64,000 nt of DNA from an uncultured Lachnospiraceae bacterium (GTDB taxonomy: Bacteria > Bacillota > Clostridia > Lachnospirales > Lachnospiraceae): the NCBI GenBank assembly GCA_949840805.1, contig CATKXR010000013.1, forward strand, positions 24,370 through 88,369, written 5' to 3'. Positions 52,782 to 60,747 of the stretch are shown here, piece after piece; position 1 is the first letter of the stretch, and each line of letters begins with the position of its first letter. The notes under the pieces are model-generated. The model ran no database searches and was not told the origin of the DNA. It was given only the letters and a program-made list of their open reading frames with translations. A program made the translations under genes and the position numbers.

Positions 52782-53459
52782 AAAGGCCTGGAAAAGCCGC
52801 TGTTGTACGGGGGTGTTCGCCGCCATGTGTTCCGGATGCCATTGGACGGCAAGACAGAAAGGATAGCCTTCGATCTGCAGTGCCTCGGGGAAGCCTTCCG
52901 GACTGTCAGCGGAGATCCACAGACCATCTCCAATCATATCGGCTGCCTGGTGGTGGAGGCTGTTTACCGTGATGGTATCGGTCTTTAAAACCTGCCCTAA
53001 GAGGCTGTCAGGGTCGATGTCAACAGGGTGGGTGGCATAGGCCCGGTGAAGAAGATCATAATGAGGATATTCCTGCCGGCGTTTCATATCCTGGAGCAGG
53101 GTTCCGCCAAAAGCGACATTGAGAAGCTGCATCCCCCGTCCGATACAGAACAGGGGCTTTTGTGCTTTTATGGCGGTGCCGAGCAGGGACAGCTCAAAGC
53201 TGTCCTGTGCAGGATCCGTCCTGCCGCAGCCTGGCTGGGCAAGCCGGCCGTATAGCTTTGGATGTATGTCCGGCCCTCCCGGGAATAAAAAACCGGCGCA
53301 TTTATCAGTGGTTTCAGCGAGATTATCTGAAGATATATTCCGGGAAAGGAATTGTACAGAAGCGCCTGCCCGCCGCAGGCAGCGTGTATAAGCATATTGC
53401 ATAAAGGGCTGCAACGGATTCTTTTCTATTGCGGGGATGCCAATTAACGGATAAATCAT
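52764..53459 (-). CDS. Class I glutamine amidotransferase-like (PuuD-like) protein lacking the nucleophile
   Basis: A protein of 231 residues of the gamma-glutamyl-GABA hydrolase family. PLIGIPAIE, GFLFPGGPDIHPKLYG, LLNVAFGGTLLQDM and the catalytic-His stretch AVQWHPEH are present. The nucleophile elbow, normally G-I-C-R-G-M-Q, reads C-I-G-R-G-M-Q: Gly107 stands where Cys should be, and a Cys is two residues earlier (105). It may be inactive or use a shifted residue. The ATG at 53459 follows AAAGGAAA. Confidence 0.85.
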   Translation of the reverse strand: MIYPLIGIPAIEKNPLQPFMQYAYTRCLRRAGASVQFLSRNISSDNLAETTDKCAGFLFPGGPDIHPKLYGRLAQPGCGRTDPAQDSFELSLLGTAIKAQKPLFCIGRGMQLLNVAFGGTLLQDMKRRQEYPHYDLLHRAYATHPVDIDPDSLLGQVLKTDTITVNSLHHQAADMIGDGLWISADSPEGFPEALQIEGYPFCLAVQWHPEHMAANTPVQQRLFQAFVEACR

Positions 53460-53624
53460 GAAGTTTTTCCTTTACTGAATGTTTCATATGGGCGATGGCC
53501 TTTTTACAGGGTCTTTGGCGTTTCCGGCCTCGAAACATGAGTTGACGGGAACATTTTTGTGTGTATGATTATACCTCTGTTTTTATAGTGTGTAAAGAAT
53601 CGGAAAAGGAATAAAACAATTAAA

Positions 53625-55874
53625 GTGGATAAATACGAGATTTTAAAAAAATATTTTGGATACGATACCTTTCGGAATGCCCAGGAGACATTGATCGACA
53701 ATATACTGGAAGGAAAGGACGCGCTGGGCATCATGCCGACAGGCGCCGGAAAATCATTGTGTTATCAGATACCTGCATTATTGATGGATGGGATCACCCT
53801 GGTTGTTTCTCCGTTAATTTCATTAATGAAAGACCAGGTAGGAAGTTTAAATCAGGCAGGGCTTCATGCGGCATATCTCAACAGTTCCCTGACTATGAAC
53901 CAGTATTATAAGGCATTGGAATTTGCCAGGCAGGGGCGCTATCCGATTATTTATGTGGCGCCGGAAAGGCTGATGACAGAGGAGTTTTTGGATTTTGCCC
54001 TTCATGTAAAGATTGCCATGGTTGCGGTGGATGAGGCCCATTGCGTGTCCCAGTGGGGCCAGGATTTCAGGCCAAGTTATTTGAAAATCGTGGAATTTAT
54101 CGGAAGCCTTCCGCAGCGCCCGGTAGTCAGCGCATTCACGGCGACGGCTACGAAGGAGGTGCGGGATGATATTCTGGATATTCTGCAGATGAGAGATCCT
54201 TTGGTAATTACTACTGGATTTGACCGGAGCAATCTGTATTTTGGCGTGATGACGCCAAAGGACCGGTACGGGGCGGTGAAGAATTATCTTGAGTGCCATC
54301 CGGGGGACAGCGGCATTATCTACTGCCTGACAAGGAAGGTAGTGGATGAGGTCAGTGAGCGCCTGCGTCAGGACGGATATGCGGCAGCCAGATACCATGC
54401 CGGCTTAAGCGATCAGGAGAGGAAGAACAGCCAGGATGATTTTATCTATGACCGGGTGACAATCATGGTAGCCACCAATGCGTTTGGGATGGGGATTGAT
54501 AAATCCAATGTACGGTTCGTGCTCCATTTCGGGATGCCGAAAAATATGGAATCCTATTATCAGGAGGCCGGCAGGGCAGGGCGTGACGGGGAGCCGGCAG
54601 AATGTATCCTTTATTATGCCGGCCAGGACGTGATCACCAATCAGTTTTTTATTGACAATAACCAGGACAACCAAGAACTGGATCCGGTTACTCGCGCCAT
54701 GGTGCAGGAGAGAGACCGGGAGCGTCTGCGCAAGATGACCTTTTACTGTTTTACGAATGAGTGTCTGCGGGATTATATCCTGCGTTATTTTGGGGAGTAC
54801 GGTTCCAACTATTGTGGAAACTGCCAGAACTGCCTGACTCAGTTTGAGACGGTAGACGTAACGGATATAGCCAGGACATTGATCGGGTGTGTCCGGTCCT
54901 GCCGTCAGCGGTATGGGGTCAATGTGATACTGGATACGGTCCATGGAGCAAATACAGCGAAGATCCGCCAGTACCGGATGAATGAAAATCCTCATTATGG
55001 TGAGCTTGCGAAGGTTCCTGTCTACCGTCTGCGTCAGGTGATGAACCATTTGCAGCTAAAGGAGCTGGTGGCTGTGACCAACGATGATTATGCCATAGTA
55101 AAGCTGACGGCAAGTTCGCAGAAGGTTTTGGAGGAAGGGGAACCTGTGACCATGCGGCTGGCAAAGGAGCAGGAACGCATGGCACAGGAAAAAGGAGAAA
55201 AGAAGGCAAAGAAAGGCCAGGTTCCCGGAGTGACCCTTACAGAGAAGGAGGAAAGTCTGTTTCAAAAGCTGCGCACACTGCGGACAGAGATTTCCAGAGA
55301 AGAGCAGGTGCCTCCTTATATAGTATTTTCGGACAAGACCCTGGTGGCAATGAGCAAGGTAATGCCGAGGAACAAGGAACAAATGCTGTCAGTATCCGGG
55401 GTGGGCGAATTTAAGTATGAGAAGTACGGAGAGCGGTTTTTAGATTGTGTGAGGGCGGAAGCTGGGGACGAGGAACCGGATATTTCCGGGGAAGAAGACG
55501 GAAGATATTATGGAGCCACGTCTTTTCAGCGGGGAAAGACAGATTTTGCCATGACGCCGGAAATGGCGGAGCAGGTGAAGTACGGCGGACAGGTAAGTAT
55601 CAGTGAATTTATAGGACAGATTAACGGGCTGAGGGATGAAAATGTTATGAAACGGCTTACCATTAAGTCCGTAGAGAAGTGGCTTACAGATACGGGGCGG
55701 TTTGATGTATGGTTTATGGGGAATTCACCGAGGAGATGTCTCACGGTCCTGGGGGAAGAGTTTGGGATTGTGGCGGAGAAGAAGATCAGTGAAAAGGGAA
55801 ATGAATATGAAGTGTATTTTCTGAAGGAGGAGGGGCAGAGGAGAGTGGTGGAGTGGCTGCTTTCAGGAATTTAA
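53625..55874 (+). CDS. recQ: ATP-dependent DNA helicase RecQ
   Basis: A 3'-5' helicase of 749 residues. Walker A is MPTGAGKSLCYQIPA, the DExH box is VAVDEAHCVSQWG, and VSAFTATAT follows. The second lobe has NAFGMGIDKSNVRFV and ESYYQEAGRAGRDG. The zinc-binding RQC has CLRDYILRYFGEYGSNYC then CQNC, and an HRDC domain lies near residues 560-620. A further 100 residues at the C-terminus carry no motif that I know. GTG start at 53625; the ribosome site (AAAAGGA) is somewhat far. Confidence 0.95.
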   Translation: MDKYEILKKYFGYDTFRNAQETLIDNILEGKDALGIMPTGAGKSLCYQIPALLMDGITLVVSPLISLMKDQVGSLNQAGLHAAYLNSSLTMNQYYKALEFARQGRYPIIYVAPERLMTEEFLDFALHVKIAMVAVDEAHCVSQWGQDFRPSYLKIVEFIGSLPQRPVVSAFTATATKEVRDDILDILQMRDPLVITTGFDRSNLYFGVMTPKDRYGAVKNYLECHPGDSGIIYCLTRKVVDEVSERLRQDGYAAARYHAGLSDQERKNSQDDFIYDRVTIMVATNAFGMGIDKSNVRFVLHFGMPKNMESYYQEAGRAGRDGEPAECILYYAGQDVITNQFFIDNNQDNQELDPVTRAMVQERDRERLRKMTFYCFTNECLRDYILRYFGEYGSNYCGNCQNCLTQFETVDVTDIARTLIGCVRSCRQRYGVNVILDTVHGANTAKIRQYRMNENPHYGELAKVPVYRLRQVMNHLQLKELVAVTNDDYAIVKLTASSQKVLEEGEPVTMRLAKEQERMAQEKGEKKAKKGQVPGVTLTEKEESLFQKLRTLRTEISREEQVPPYIVFSDKTLVAMSKVMPRNKEQMLSVSGVGEFKYEKYGERFLDCVRAEAGDEEPDISGEEDGRYYGATSFQRGKTDFAMTPEMAEQVKYGGQVSISEFIGQINGLRDENVMKRLTIKSVEKWLTDTGRFDVWFMGNSPRRCLTVLGEEFGIVAEKKISEKGNEYEVYFLKEEGQRRVVEWLLSGI

Positions 55875-55934
55875 AAGGAGCCTTCCGTGCAGGAGAAAGA
55901 GGAGGGGCCAGGGCGGCAGAAGAAAAGGGAGTTA

Positions 55935-55969
55935 TCGTGTTTCGAATCAGGAACCCCATCGAAACACGA
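55935..55969. repeat. Inverted repeat spanning the ydcZ-like stop codon
   Basis: TCGTGTTTCGA (55935-55945) and TCGAAACACGA (55959-55969) are perfect 11-bp arms with a 13-nt loop. The right arm lies in coding sequence. On the minus strand a T/C-rich run follows after a few bases, so it may act as a weak terminator. Confidence 0.55.
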
Positions 55970-56381
55970 TGATCCCGGCGATGGCGATAGCTGCACCGAT
56001 CAGTTTTTTCCATTCAAAGGGTGATTTTTCAACACCAAACATTCCAAACAGTTCGATTCCATAGGCGACAATGATCTGAGTGACCACGATCAGCAGGGTT
56101 GCTTTGGCAGGACCTAAGCCATCCATGCTCTTGATGACGGTAAAGGTGATGAAGGCTCCTATCAGGCCGCCTAACAGCATGTACCAGGGGCGTACCTGGA
56201 AAATGGCGCCTATGGGGCTTTTGTCGGCAAAAAACCACAGGACGATACAGGTAAAAAAAGCAGTAAGCTGAACCCATCCGGCGGCAACCCAAATGCCGGT
56301 CTGCTTGGTAGCTTCTGTGTTCAGTACGCCCTGGATACTCATAAGGGCGCCGGAGAGCAGTGCAATAAGAAATCCCCACAT
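55947..56381 (-). CDS. DMT-family transporter, YdcZ/DUF606 type
   Basis: A membrane protein of 144 residues with five hydrophobic helices: WGFLIALLSGALMSIQGVLN, VQLTAFFTCIVLWFF, LLGGLIGAFITFTV, ATLLIVVTQIIVAYGIELF and LIGAAIAIAGIIVF. Such small proteins act as dimers; the substrate is unknown. GGAGGTATACTCT precedes the ATG at 56381; a TTG at 56396 overlaps this ribosome site. Confidence 0.9.
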   Translation of the reverse strand: MWGFLIALLSGALMSIQGVLNTEATKQTGIWVAAGWVQLTAFFTCIVLWFFADKSPIGAIFQVRPWYMLLGGLIGAFITFTVIKSMDGLGPAKATLLIVVTQIIVAYGIELFGMFGVEKSPFEWKKLIGAAIAIAGIIVFRWGS

Positions 56382-56547
56382 AGAGTATACCTCCAAATCT
56401 ATTGTGTTTTATACTACTTTAAGTTTTCCCCGGGCTAAGAATTTTATTCCGTTCTTTTTTGTCATTCACAGTATTTTTTCTTTTATACTTCCTTAATGCA
56501 GCCATGTACCGGATATTGATTTTTATGGAGAAAGGATAAGTGAGATC

Positions 56548-57138
56548 ATGGATATACAGATTATTCTGGCTTCTGCGTCTCCCAGGCGCAGGGAGCTTTT
56601 ACATCAGGTTGGGTTAAAGCCGGAGATCATGCCCAGCCATGTGGAGGAGGTTATTGCCAGTACGGAGCCGGAACAGGCAGTGAAAGAGCTGTCCAGGCAG
56701 AAAGCGGAGGATGTGGCGTCAAGGTATGCACATGGCCGGAACCAGGCGGTAGTGGTCGGGGCGGATACAGTGGTGGCCGTAGAGGGAAGGATCTTGGGAA
56801 AACCAGGGACGAAAGAGGAGGCGATCGAGATGCTGGGGCTTTTGCAAGGCAGGACACATCAGGTATATACCGGGGTTACGATGATTTTTTGTGCTGACGG
56901 GGAACGGCTGACCTTTGCAGAAAAGACAGATGTCCTTGTGAGCCCTATGACCCGGGGGCAAATGGAAGATTATGTGGCTACAGGAGAGCCTATGGATAAG
57001 GCCGGAGCTTATGGGATACAGGGATGTTTTGCCGCTTATATTTTAGGAATCAGGGGGGATTACAACAACGTGGTAGGACTGCCGGTGGGGCGGGTGTGCA
57101 GAGAATTGATGGCAAGAGGCTGGAGATTGTATGTTTAA
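56548..57138 (+). CDS. maf: Maf-family nucleotide pyrophosphatase
   Basis: A protein of 196 residues that hydrolyses non-canonical or pyrimidine NTPs. It starts with IILASASPRRRELLHQVGL, has VVGADTVVAVEGRILGKPG, GRTHQVYTGVT and the C-terminal YGIQGCFAAYILGIRGDYNN. All family motifs are present. GAGAAAGGATAAG lies before the ATG. It is followed by cfa at 64 bp. Confidence 0.95.
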   Translation: MDIQIILASASPRRRELLHQVGLKPEIMPSHVEEVIASTEPEQAVKELSRQKAEDVASRYAHGRNQAVVVGADTVVAVEGRILGKPGTKEEAIEMLGLLQGRTHQVYTGVTMIFCADGERLTFAEKTDVLVSPMTRGQMEDYVATGEPMDKAGAYGIQGCFAAYILGIRGDYNNVVGLPVGRVCRELMARGWRLYV

Positions 57139-57202
57139 GGAATTTTGAAGAGGGTAATACTGTCACTAAGAAAAAGGCGCTTGGCAAAGGAAAGGTGGCA
57201 GT

Positions 57203-58369
57203 ATGTACAGGAAAAGCTATATCAGCCAATATCTGCAGAACTTGATCCCGGTTGCATTCGAGTTGGAGACTGCCCAGGAATTTCAGGTGATGGGGACGGG
57301 ACCGGCTCAGTTTAAGGTAAAACTGAATAAGGAAATTCCAAAAAAGGAGCTGCTTAAGAGTACTTCTCTGGCATTAGGAGAGGCATATATCCGGGGAGAC
57401 CTTGAACTGGACAGGGATCTCTATGAGGTCCTGGATATGTTTCTGGGGCAGATAGAGAATTTCCGGTTAAACCAGTCAGCGCTCCACGGTCTTCTTCATT
57501 CTCCTTTGGGGGTAAAAAATCAGCAGCAGGAAGTCTCCTCCCACTATGATTTGGGGAATGATTTTTACCGGCTTTGGCTGGATGAGACTATGAGTTATTC
57601 CTGCGGTTATTTTAAAAACCCCGGCGATACGTTATTTGAAGCACAGGTGGCAAAGGCCGACCATATTTTAAAGAAACTGCAACTGGAGATGGGGATGACT
57701 TTGCTGGACATTGGCTGCGGGTGGGGATTTCTCCTTATGCGCGCGGCCAGACGCTATGGAGTGAAGGGGATGGGAATCACTTTGAGCCAGGAGCAGTATG
57801 AACATTTTTCCAGGGAAATCCAGGATCAGCATTTAGAGGAACGGCTTGAGGTACGGCTGATGGATTACCGGGAGCTTGAAGAAAGCGGGCTGAAGTTTGA
57901 CAGGGTGGTCAGCGTGGGCATGGTGGAACATGTGGGACGGGGGAATTATGACTTGTTTTTAGAAAATGCCGCCAATGCGTTGAAGCCGGGAGGGCTGTTT
58001 CTTCTGCATTTTATCAGCGCTATGGAGGAACATGCAGGGGATCCGTTTATCAGGAAATATATTTTTCCCGGCGGGGTGATCCCCAGTCTTCGGGAGATTG
58101 TAGATCTGATGCCGGAATATGATTTTCGGACTTTAGATGTGGAGAGCCTGCGGCGGCACTATACAAGGACGCTGCTGTGCTGGAGGGAAAATTTTTTGAA
58201 GCATAAAGAGAAAATCGCGGCGGAACGGGGGCAGGAGTTTGTGAGAATGTGGGAGCTGTACCTGGCCTCCTGCGCGGCGGCGTTTCATCAGGGAATCGTG
58301 GATCTTCATCAAATTTTGATGTCCAAAGGCGTGAATAATGAATTGCCGATGGTAAGGGCAGGAGGGTGA
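57203..58369 (+). CDS. cfa: Cyclopropane-fatty-acyl-phospholipid synthase
   Basis: A SAM-dependent enzyme of 388 residues that adds a methylene across double bonds in membrane lipids. Motifs: SHYDLGNDFYRLWLDETMSY, CGYFKNPGDTLFEAQ, LLDIGCGWGFLLMRAARRYG, GITLSQEQYEHF, VSVGMVEHVGRGNYD and YIFPGGVIPSL. The order is complete. AAAGGTGGCAG precedes the ATG at 57203. It acts at the inner membrane surface. Confidence 0.95.
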   Translation: MYRKSYISQYLQNLIPVAFELETAQEFQVMGTGPAQFKVKLNKEIPKKELLKSTSLALGEAYIRGDLELDRDLYEVLDMFLGQIENFRLNQSALHGLLHSPLGVKNQQQEVSSHYDLGNDFYRLWLDETMSYSCGYFKNPGDTLFEAQVAKADHILKKLQLEMGMTLLDIGCGWGFLLMRAARRYGVKGMGITLSQEQYEHFSREIQDQHLEERLEVRLMDYRELEESGLKFDRVVSVGMVEHVGRGNYDLFLENAANALKPGGLFLLHFISAMEEHAGDPFIRKYIFPGGVIPSLREIVDLMPEYDFRTLDVESLRRHYTRTLLCWRENFLKHKEKIAAERGQEFVRMWELYLASCAAAFHQGIVDLHQILMSKGVNNELPMVRAGG

Positions 58370-58546
58370 TCTCCGACGGGTATAGACAGAAAGGACAGGG
58401 ATAAAATCAGAAAATAGGATTTCTTAACGGATTGTCAGATTGCGGTCAGCGAATATTCAGATTCTTGTATTATGATAAAAACATCCAATGATTCAGCTTG
58501 CTGGATCCTGTGCGAAAACTCAAGAAAAAAAGAAAGGGGTTATACA

Positions 58547-59848
58547 ATGATTGCACTGGTTGGTTTTATCATGATTGCGTTGATTGTAGTGTTGCTGCTG
58601 AAAGGGAAAATGTCCCCCATTGTTGTGCTTGCCCTGATTCCTACGGTGGCTGCCCTGCTTTTGGGTTATAATCCAAAAGACGTGGCAGGTTTTATTAAGG
58701 ATGGTATCGGGACAACCACCAGTAATGGAATTCTGTTTATCTTTTCGGTGATTTACTTTGGCGTCATGTCAGACACGGGGATGTTTGACGTTATCGTGAA
58801 TTTTCTGGTAAAAAGGGCCGGAAACAATGTAATCGCGGTTACGGTTGCCACTGCCCTTATCGCCACGATTGCTCATCTGGACGGAACCACAGCCACAACG
58901 GTTCTGATTACCATTCCTGCCCTCTATCCGGTATACAAACGGATGAACATTGATTCAAAGATTTTGTTATGCCTTACAGGGGCTTGTATGGGTGTAATGA
59001 ATTTGCTGCCCTGGGGAGGCCCGGTGGCACGCGCGGCAACGGTTTTGTCCATGGATGCCAATGAATTGTGGCATATCCTGATTCCTATCCAGATCGTGGG
59101 ATTTTTGATTAATATTGCGGTGGCTGTCCTTCTTGGAATGTTTGCTGTAAAGCGTGGGGCCGGAAGCGGAAAAGGAGAGGAGATTGAGGTTGACCAGAAG
59201 GCCAAAGATGAAGAGGCTGCATTGCGCAGGCCAAAACTCCTTATTTTCAACCTGCTTTTGACCATTGGCCTGATTGCTGTTTTGTCTGTCGGTTATATTA
59301 CCAGTTATGTTGCATTCCTGCTGGCATTGGCATTGGGACTGGCGGTAAACTACCCGGATCTGAAATTACAGGATAAGCTGATTAAAAAGCATGCCCCAGC
59401 TGCTCTGATGATTTCTGCCACCTTGTTTGCAGCGGGCGCCATGGTCGGAATCTTTGAAGGAACAGGTATGCTGACAGAGATGGCCAATGCCATTATGGGA
59501 ATTATCCCAGGCTTTCTCGGACGCTTTATCCACATTATTTTTGGTATTCTGGCTCTTCCTCTTGGGCTTTGTATTGGTACGGATGCTTATTTCTATGGAA
59601 TTATGCCGCTGGTGATGCAGGTGGGAGAGACCTACGGCGTCGCTTCCTTAAGCACAGCGCTGACCATGGTAATCGGAAAAAATCTGGCGCTGATGGTCAG
59701 TCCTCTTGTTCCGGCTACATATCTGGCTATTGGCCTGACAAATACAGAGCTGAAGGATCACATGAAGTTCAGCATTCCTGTCTACTGGGCAGTCAGTATT
59801 GTTATGATACTTGTGGGAATCGTATTTGGCATTATTCCTATTTTATAG
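58547..59848 (+). CDS. CitMHS-family citrate/dicarboxylate transporter
   Basis: A polytopic membrane protein of 433 residues. About twelve hydrophobic segments, with IATIAHLDGTTATTVLITIP and CMGVMNLLPWGGPVARA, which are typical of metal-citrate:proton symporters. A charged cytosolic loop (GSGKGEEIEVDQKAKDEEAA) divides the two halves. ATG at 58547 follows AAAGGGG; an upstream in-frame start at 58472 is unlikely. The two-component system directly downstream is its probable controller. Confidence 0.9.
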   Translation: MIALVGFIMIALIVVLLLKGKMSPIVVLALIPTVAALLLGYNPKDVAGFIKDGIGTTTSNGILFIFSVIYFGVMSDTGMFDVIVNFLVKRAGNNVIAVTVATALIATIAHLDGTTATTVLITIPALYPVYKRMNIDSKILLCLTGACMGVMNLLPWGGPVARAATVLSMDANELWHILIPIQIVGFLINIAVAVLLGMFAVKRGAGSGKGEEIEVDQKAKDEEAALRRPKLLIFNLLLTIGLIAVLSVGYITSYVAFLLALALGLAVNYPDLKLQDKLIKKHAPAALMISATLFAAGAMVGIFEGTGMLTEMANAIMGIIPGFLGRFIHIIFGILALPLGLCIGTDAYFYGIMPLVMQVGETYGVASLSTALTMVIGKNLALMVSPLVPATYLAIGLTNTELKDHMKFSIPVYWAVSIVMILVGIVFGIIPIL

Positions 59849-59891
59849 ATTTTATGGAGCTTCTCTTTTTATAGATTTTATGGAGCTTCTC
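59844..59891 (+). repeat. Tandem 22-nt direct repeat at the transporter stop codon
   Basis: TATAGATTTTATGGAGCTTCTC occurs at 59844-59865 and again at 59870-59891, separated by TTTT. The first copy includes the stop codon. It looks like a recent duplication by replication slippage. Confidence 0.85.
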
Positions 59892-59984
59892 CGGCAGATA
59901 GAAAAATTTTCGTAACATTTAGAAGGATCAGCGCGTTTACCGGCTGCTGACCGTATGAAAACGAATTTTCCTTTTTGGTGTTTC

Positions 59985-60013
59985 TTGTAATCCGGCCTTT
60001 TAAAAGATATAAT
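59985..60013 (+). promoter_or_regulatory. Promoter of the two-component operon
   Basis: TTGTAA (59985-59990), 17 bp, TATAAT (60008-60013), 41 bp before the response-regulator ATG. Confidence 0.65.
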
Positions 60014-60054
60014 AAAGTTATGGGCTCATTTTACAATAAAGAGGACACAGCCTT

Positions 60055-60747
60055 ATGGCAAGTAAAAAAGTTTTGATAGTAGACGATGAACTGGCAATCC
60101 GCGTGGCGCTGCGGACTGCCTTTTCGCGGGAAAATATGGAGGTATCGGAGGCCTCCTGCGGGACAGAGGCTCTTGCACTTTTAAAAAAGCGGGAGTTTGA
60201 CCTGATCGTGCTGGATGTTATGATGGAAGACATCGACGGCTTTACTGTTGTGCAGAAACTAAGGGCAGACAATATCATGACTCCGGTGCTGATGCTCAGC
60301 GGGAAACAGGAGGAGATGGATCAGGTTCTTGGCCTGGGGCTGGGGGCAGACGATTATCTGACCAAGCCGTTTCATCTTTCGGTGCTGATTCAAAAAGCCA
60401 AGGCATTGATCCGCCGCAACAGCGTTTACAGCCCTCAGAAGCAGAGCGGTATCCTGGTTGGGCCGTTCCGCTTCGATACGATGAAACTGGAATGTTATAA
60501 GGACGGACGCCGTCTGAACCTGACGGCCAGAGAGCTGGTGTTGTTTCGGTTCTTTTTAGAGCATCCGGGACAGGTTTTTACGAAAGAACAGCTCTACCAT
60601 CAGGTGTGGAATGAAAATCTGGTGGACGATAATACCATTATGGTATATATTAAGCGGATTCGGGAGAAGATCGAGGATGACAGCAAAAAGCCGGCCTACC
60701 TAAAGACGGTTCGCGGCATTGGGTATATTTTTAATGGAAAAACGTAA
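60055..60747 (+). CDS. OmpR-family response regulator
   Basis: A protein of 230 residues. The receiver has VLIVDDELAIRVALRTAF, phospho-acceptor Asp in FDLIVLDVMMEDIDG and Lys in DDYLTKPFHLSVL. The C-terminal winged helix has LTARELVLFRFFLEHPGQVF and TKEQLYHQVWNENLVDDNTI. It overlaps the kinase gene by 14 bp. Location suggests control of the CitMHS gene. Confidence 0.94.
   Translation: MASKKVLIVDDELAIRVALRTAFSRENMEVSEASCGTEALALLKKREFDLIVLDVMMEDIDGFTVVQKLRADNIMTPVLMLSGKQEEMDQVLGLGLGADDYLTKPFHLSVLIQKAKALIRRNSVYSPQKQSGILVGPFRFDTMKLECYKDGRRLNLTARELVLFRFFLEHPGQVFTKEQLYHQVWNENLVDDNTIMVYIKRIREKIEDDSKKPAYLKTVRGIGYIFNGKT

Noticed and set aside
52375..52842. Minus-strand frame of 155 residues over the Asp23 gene
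   Set aside because: Antisense to a well-supported gene, no ribosome site, His/Cys-rich shadow composition.
55938..55960. TTCGAATC, which resembles a tRNA T-loop
   Set aside because: No acceptor, D or anticodon arm can be folded around it; it belongs to the inverted repeat at the end of the transporter gene.
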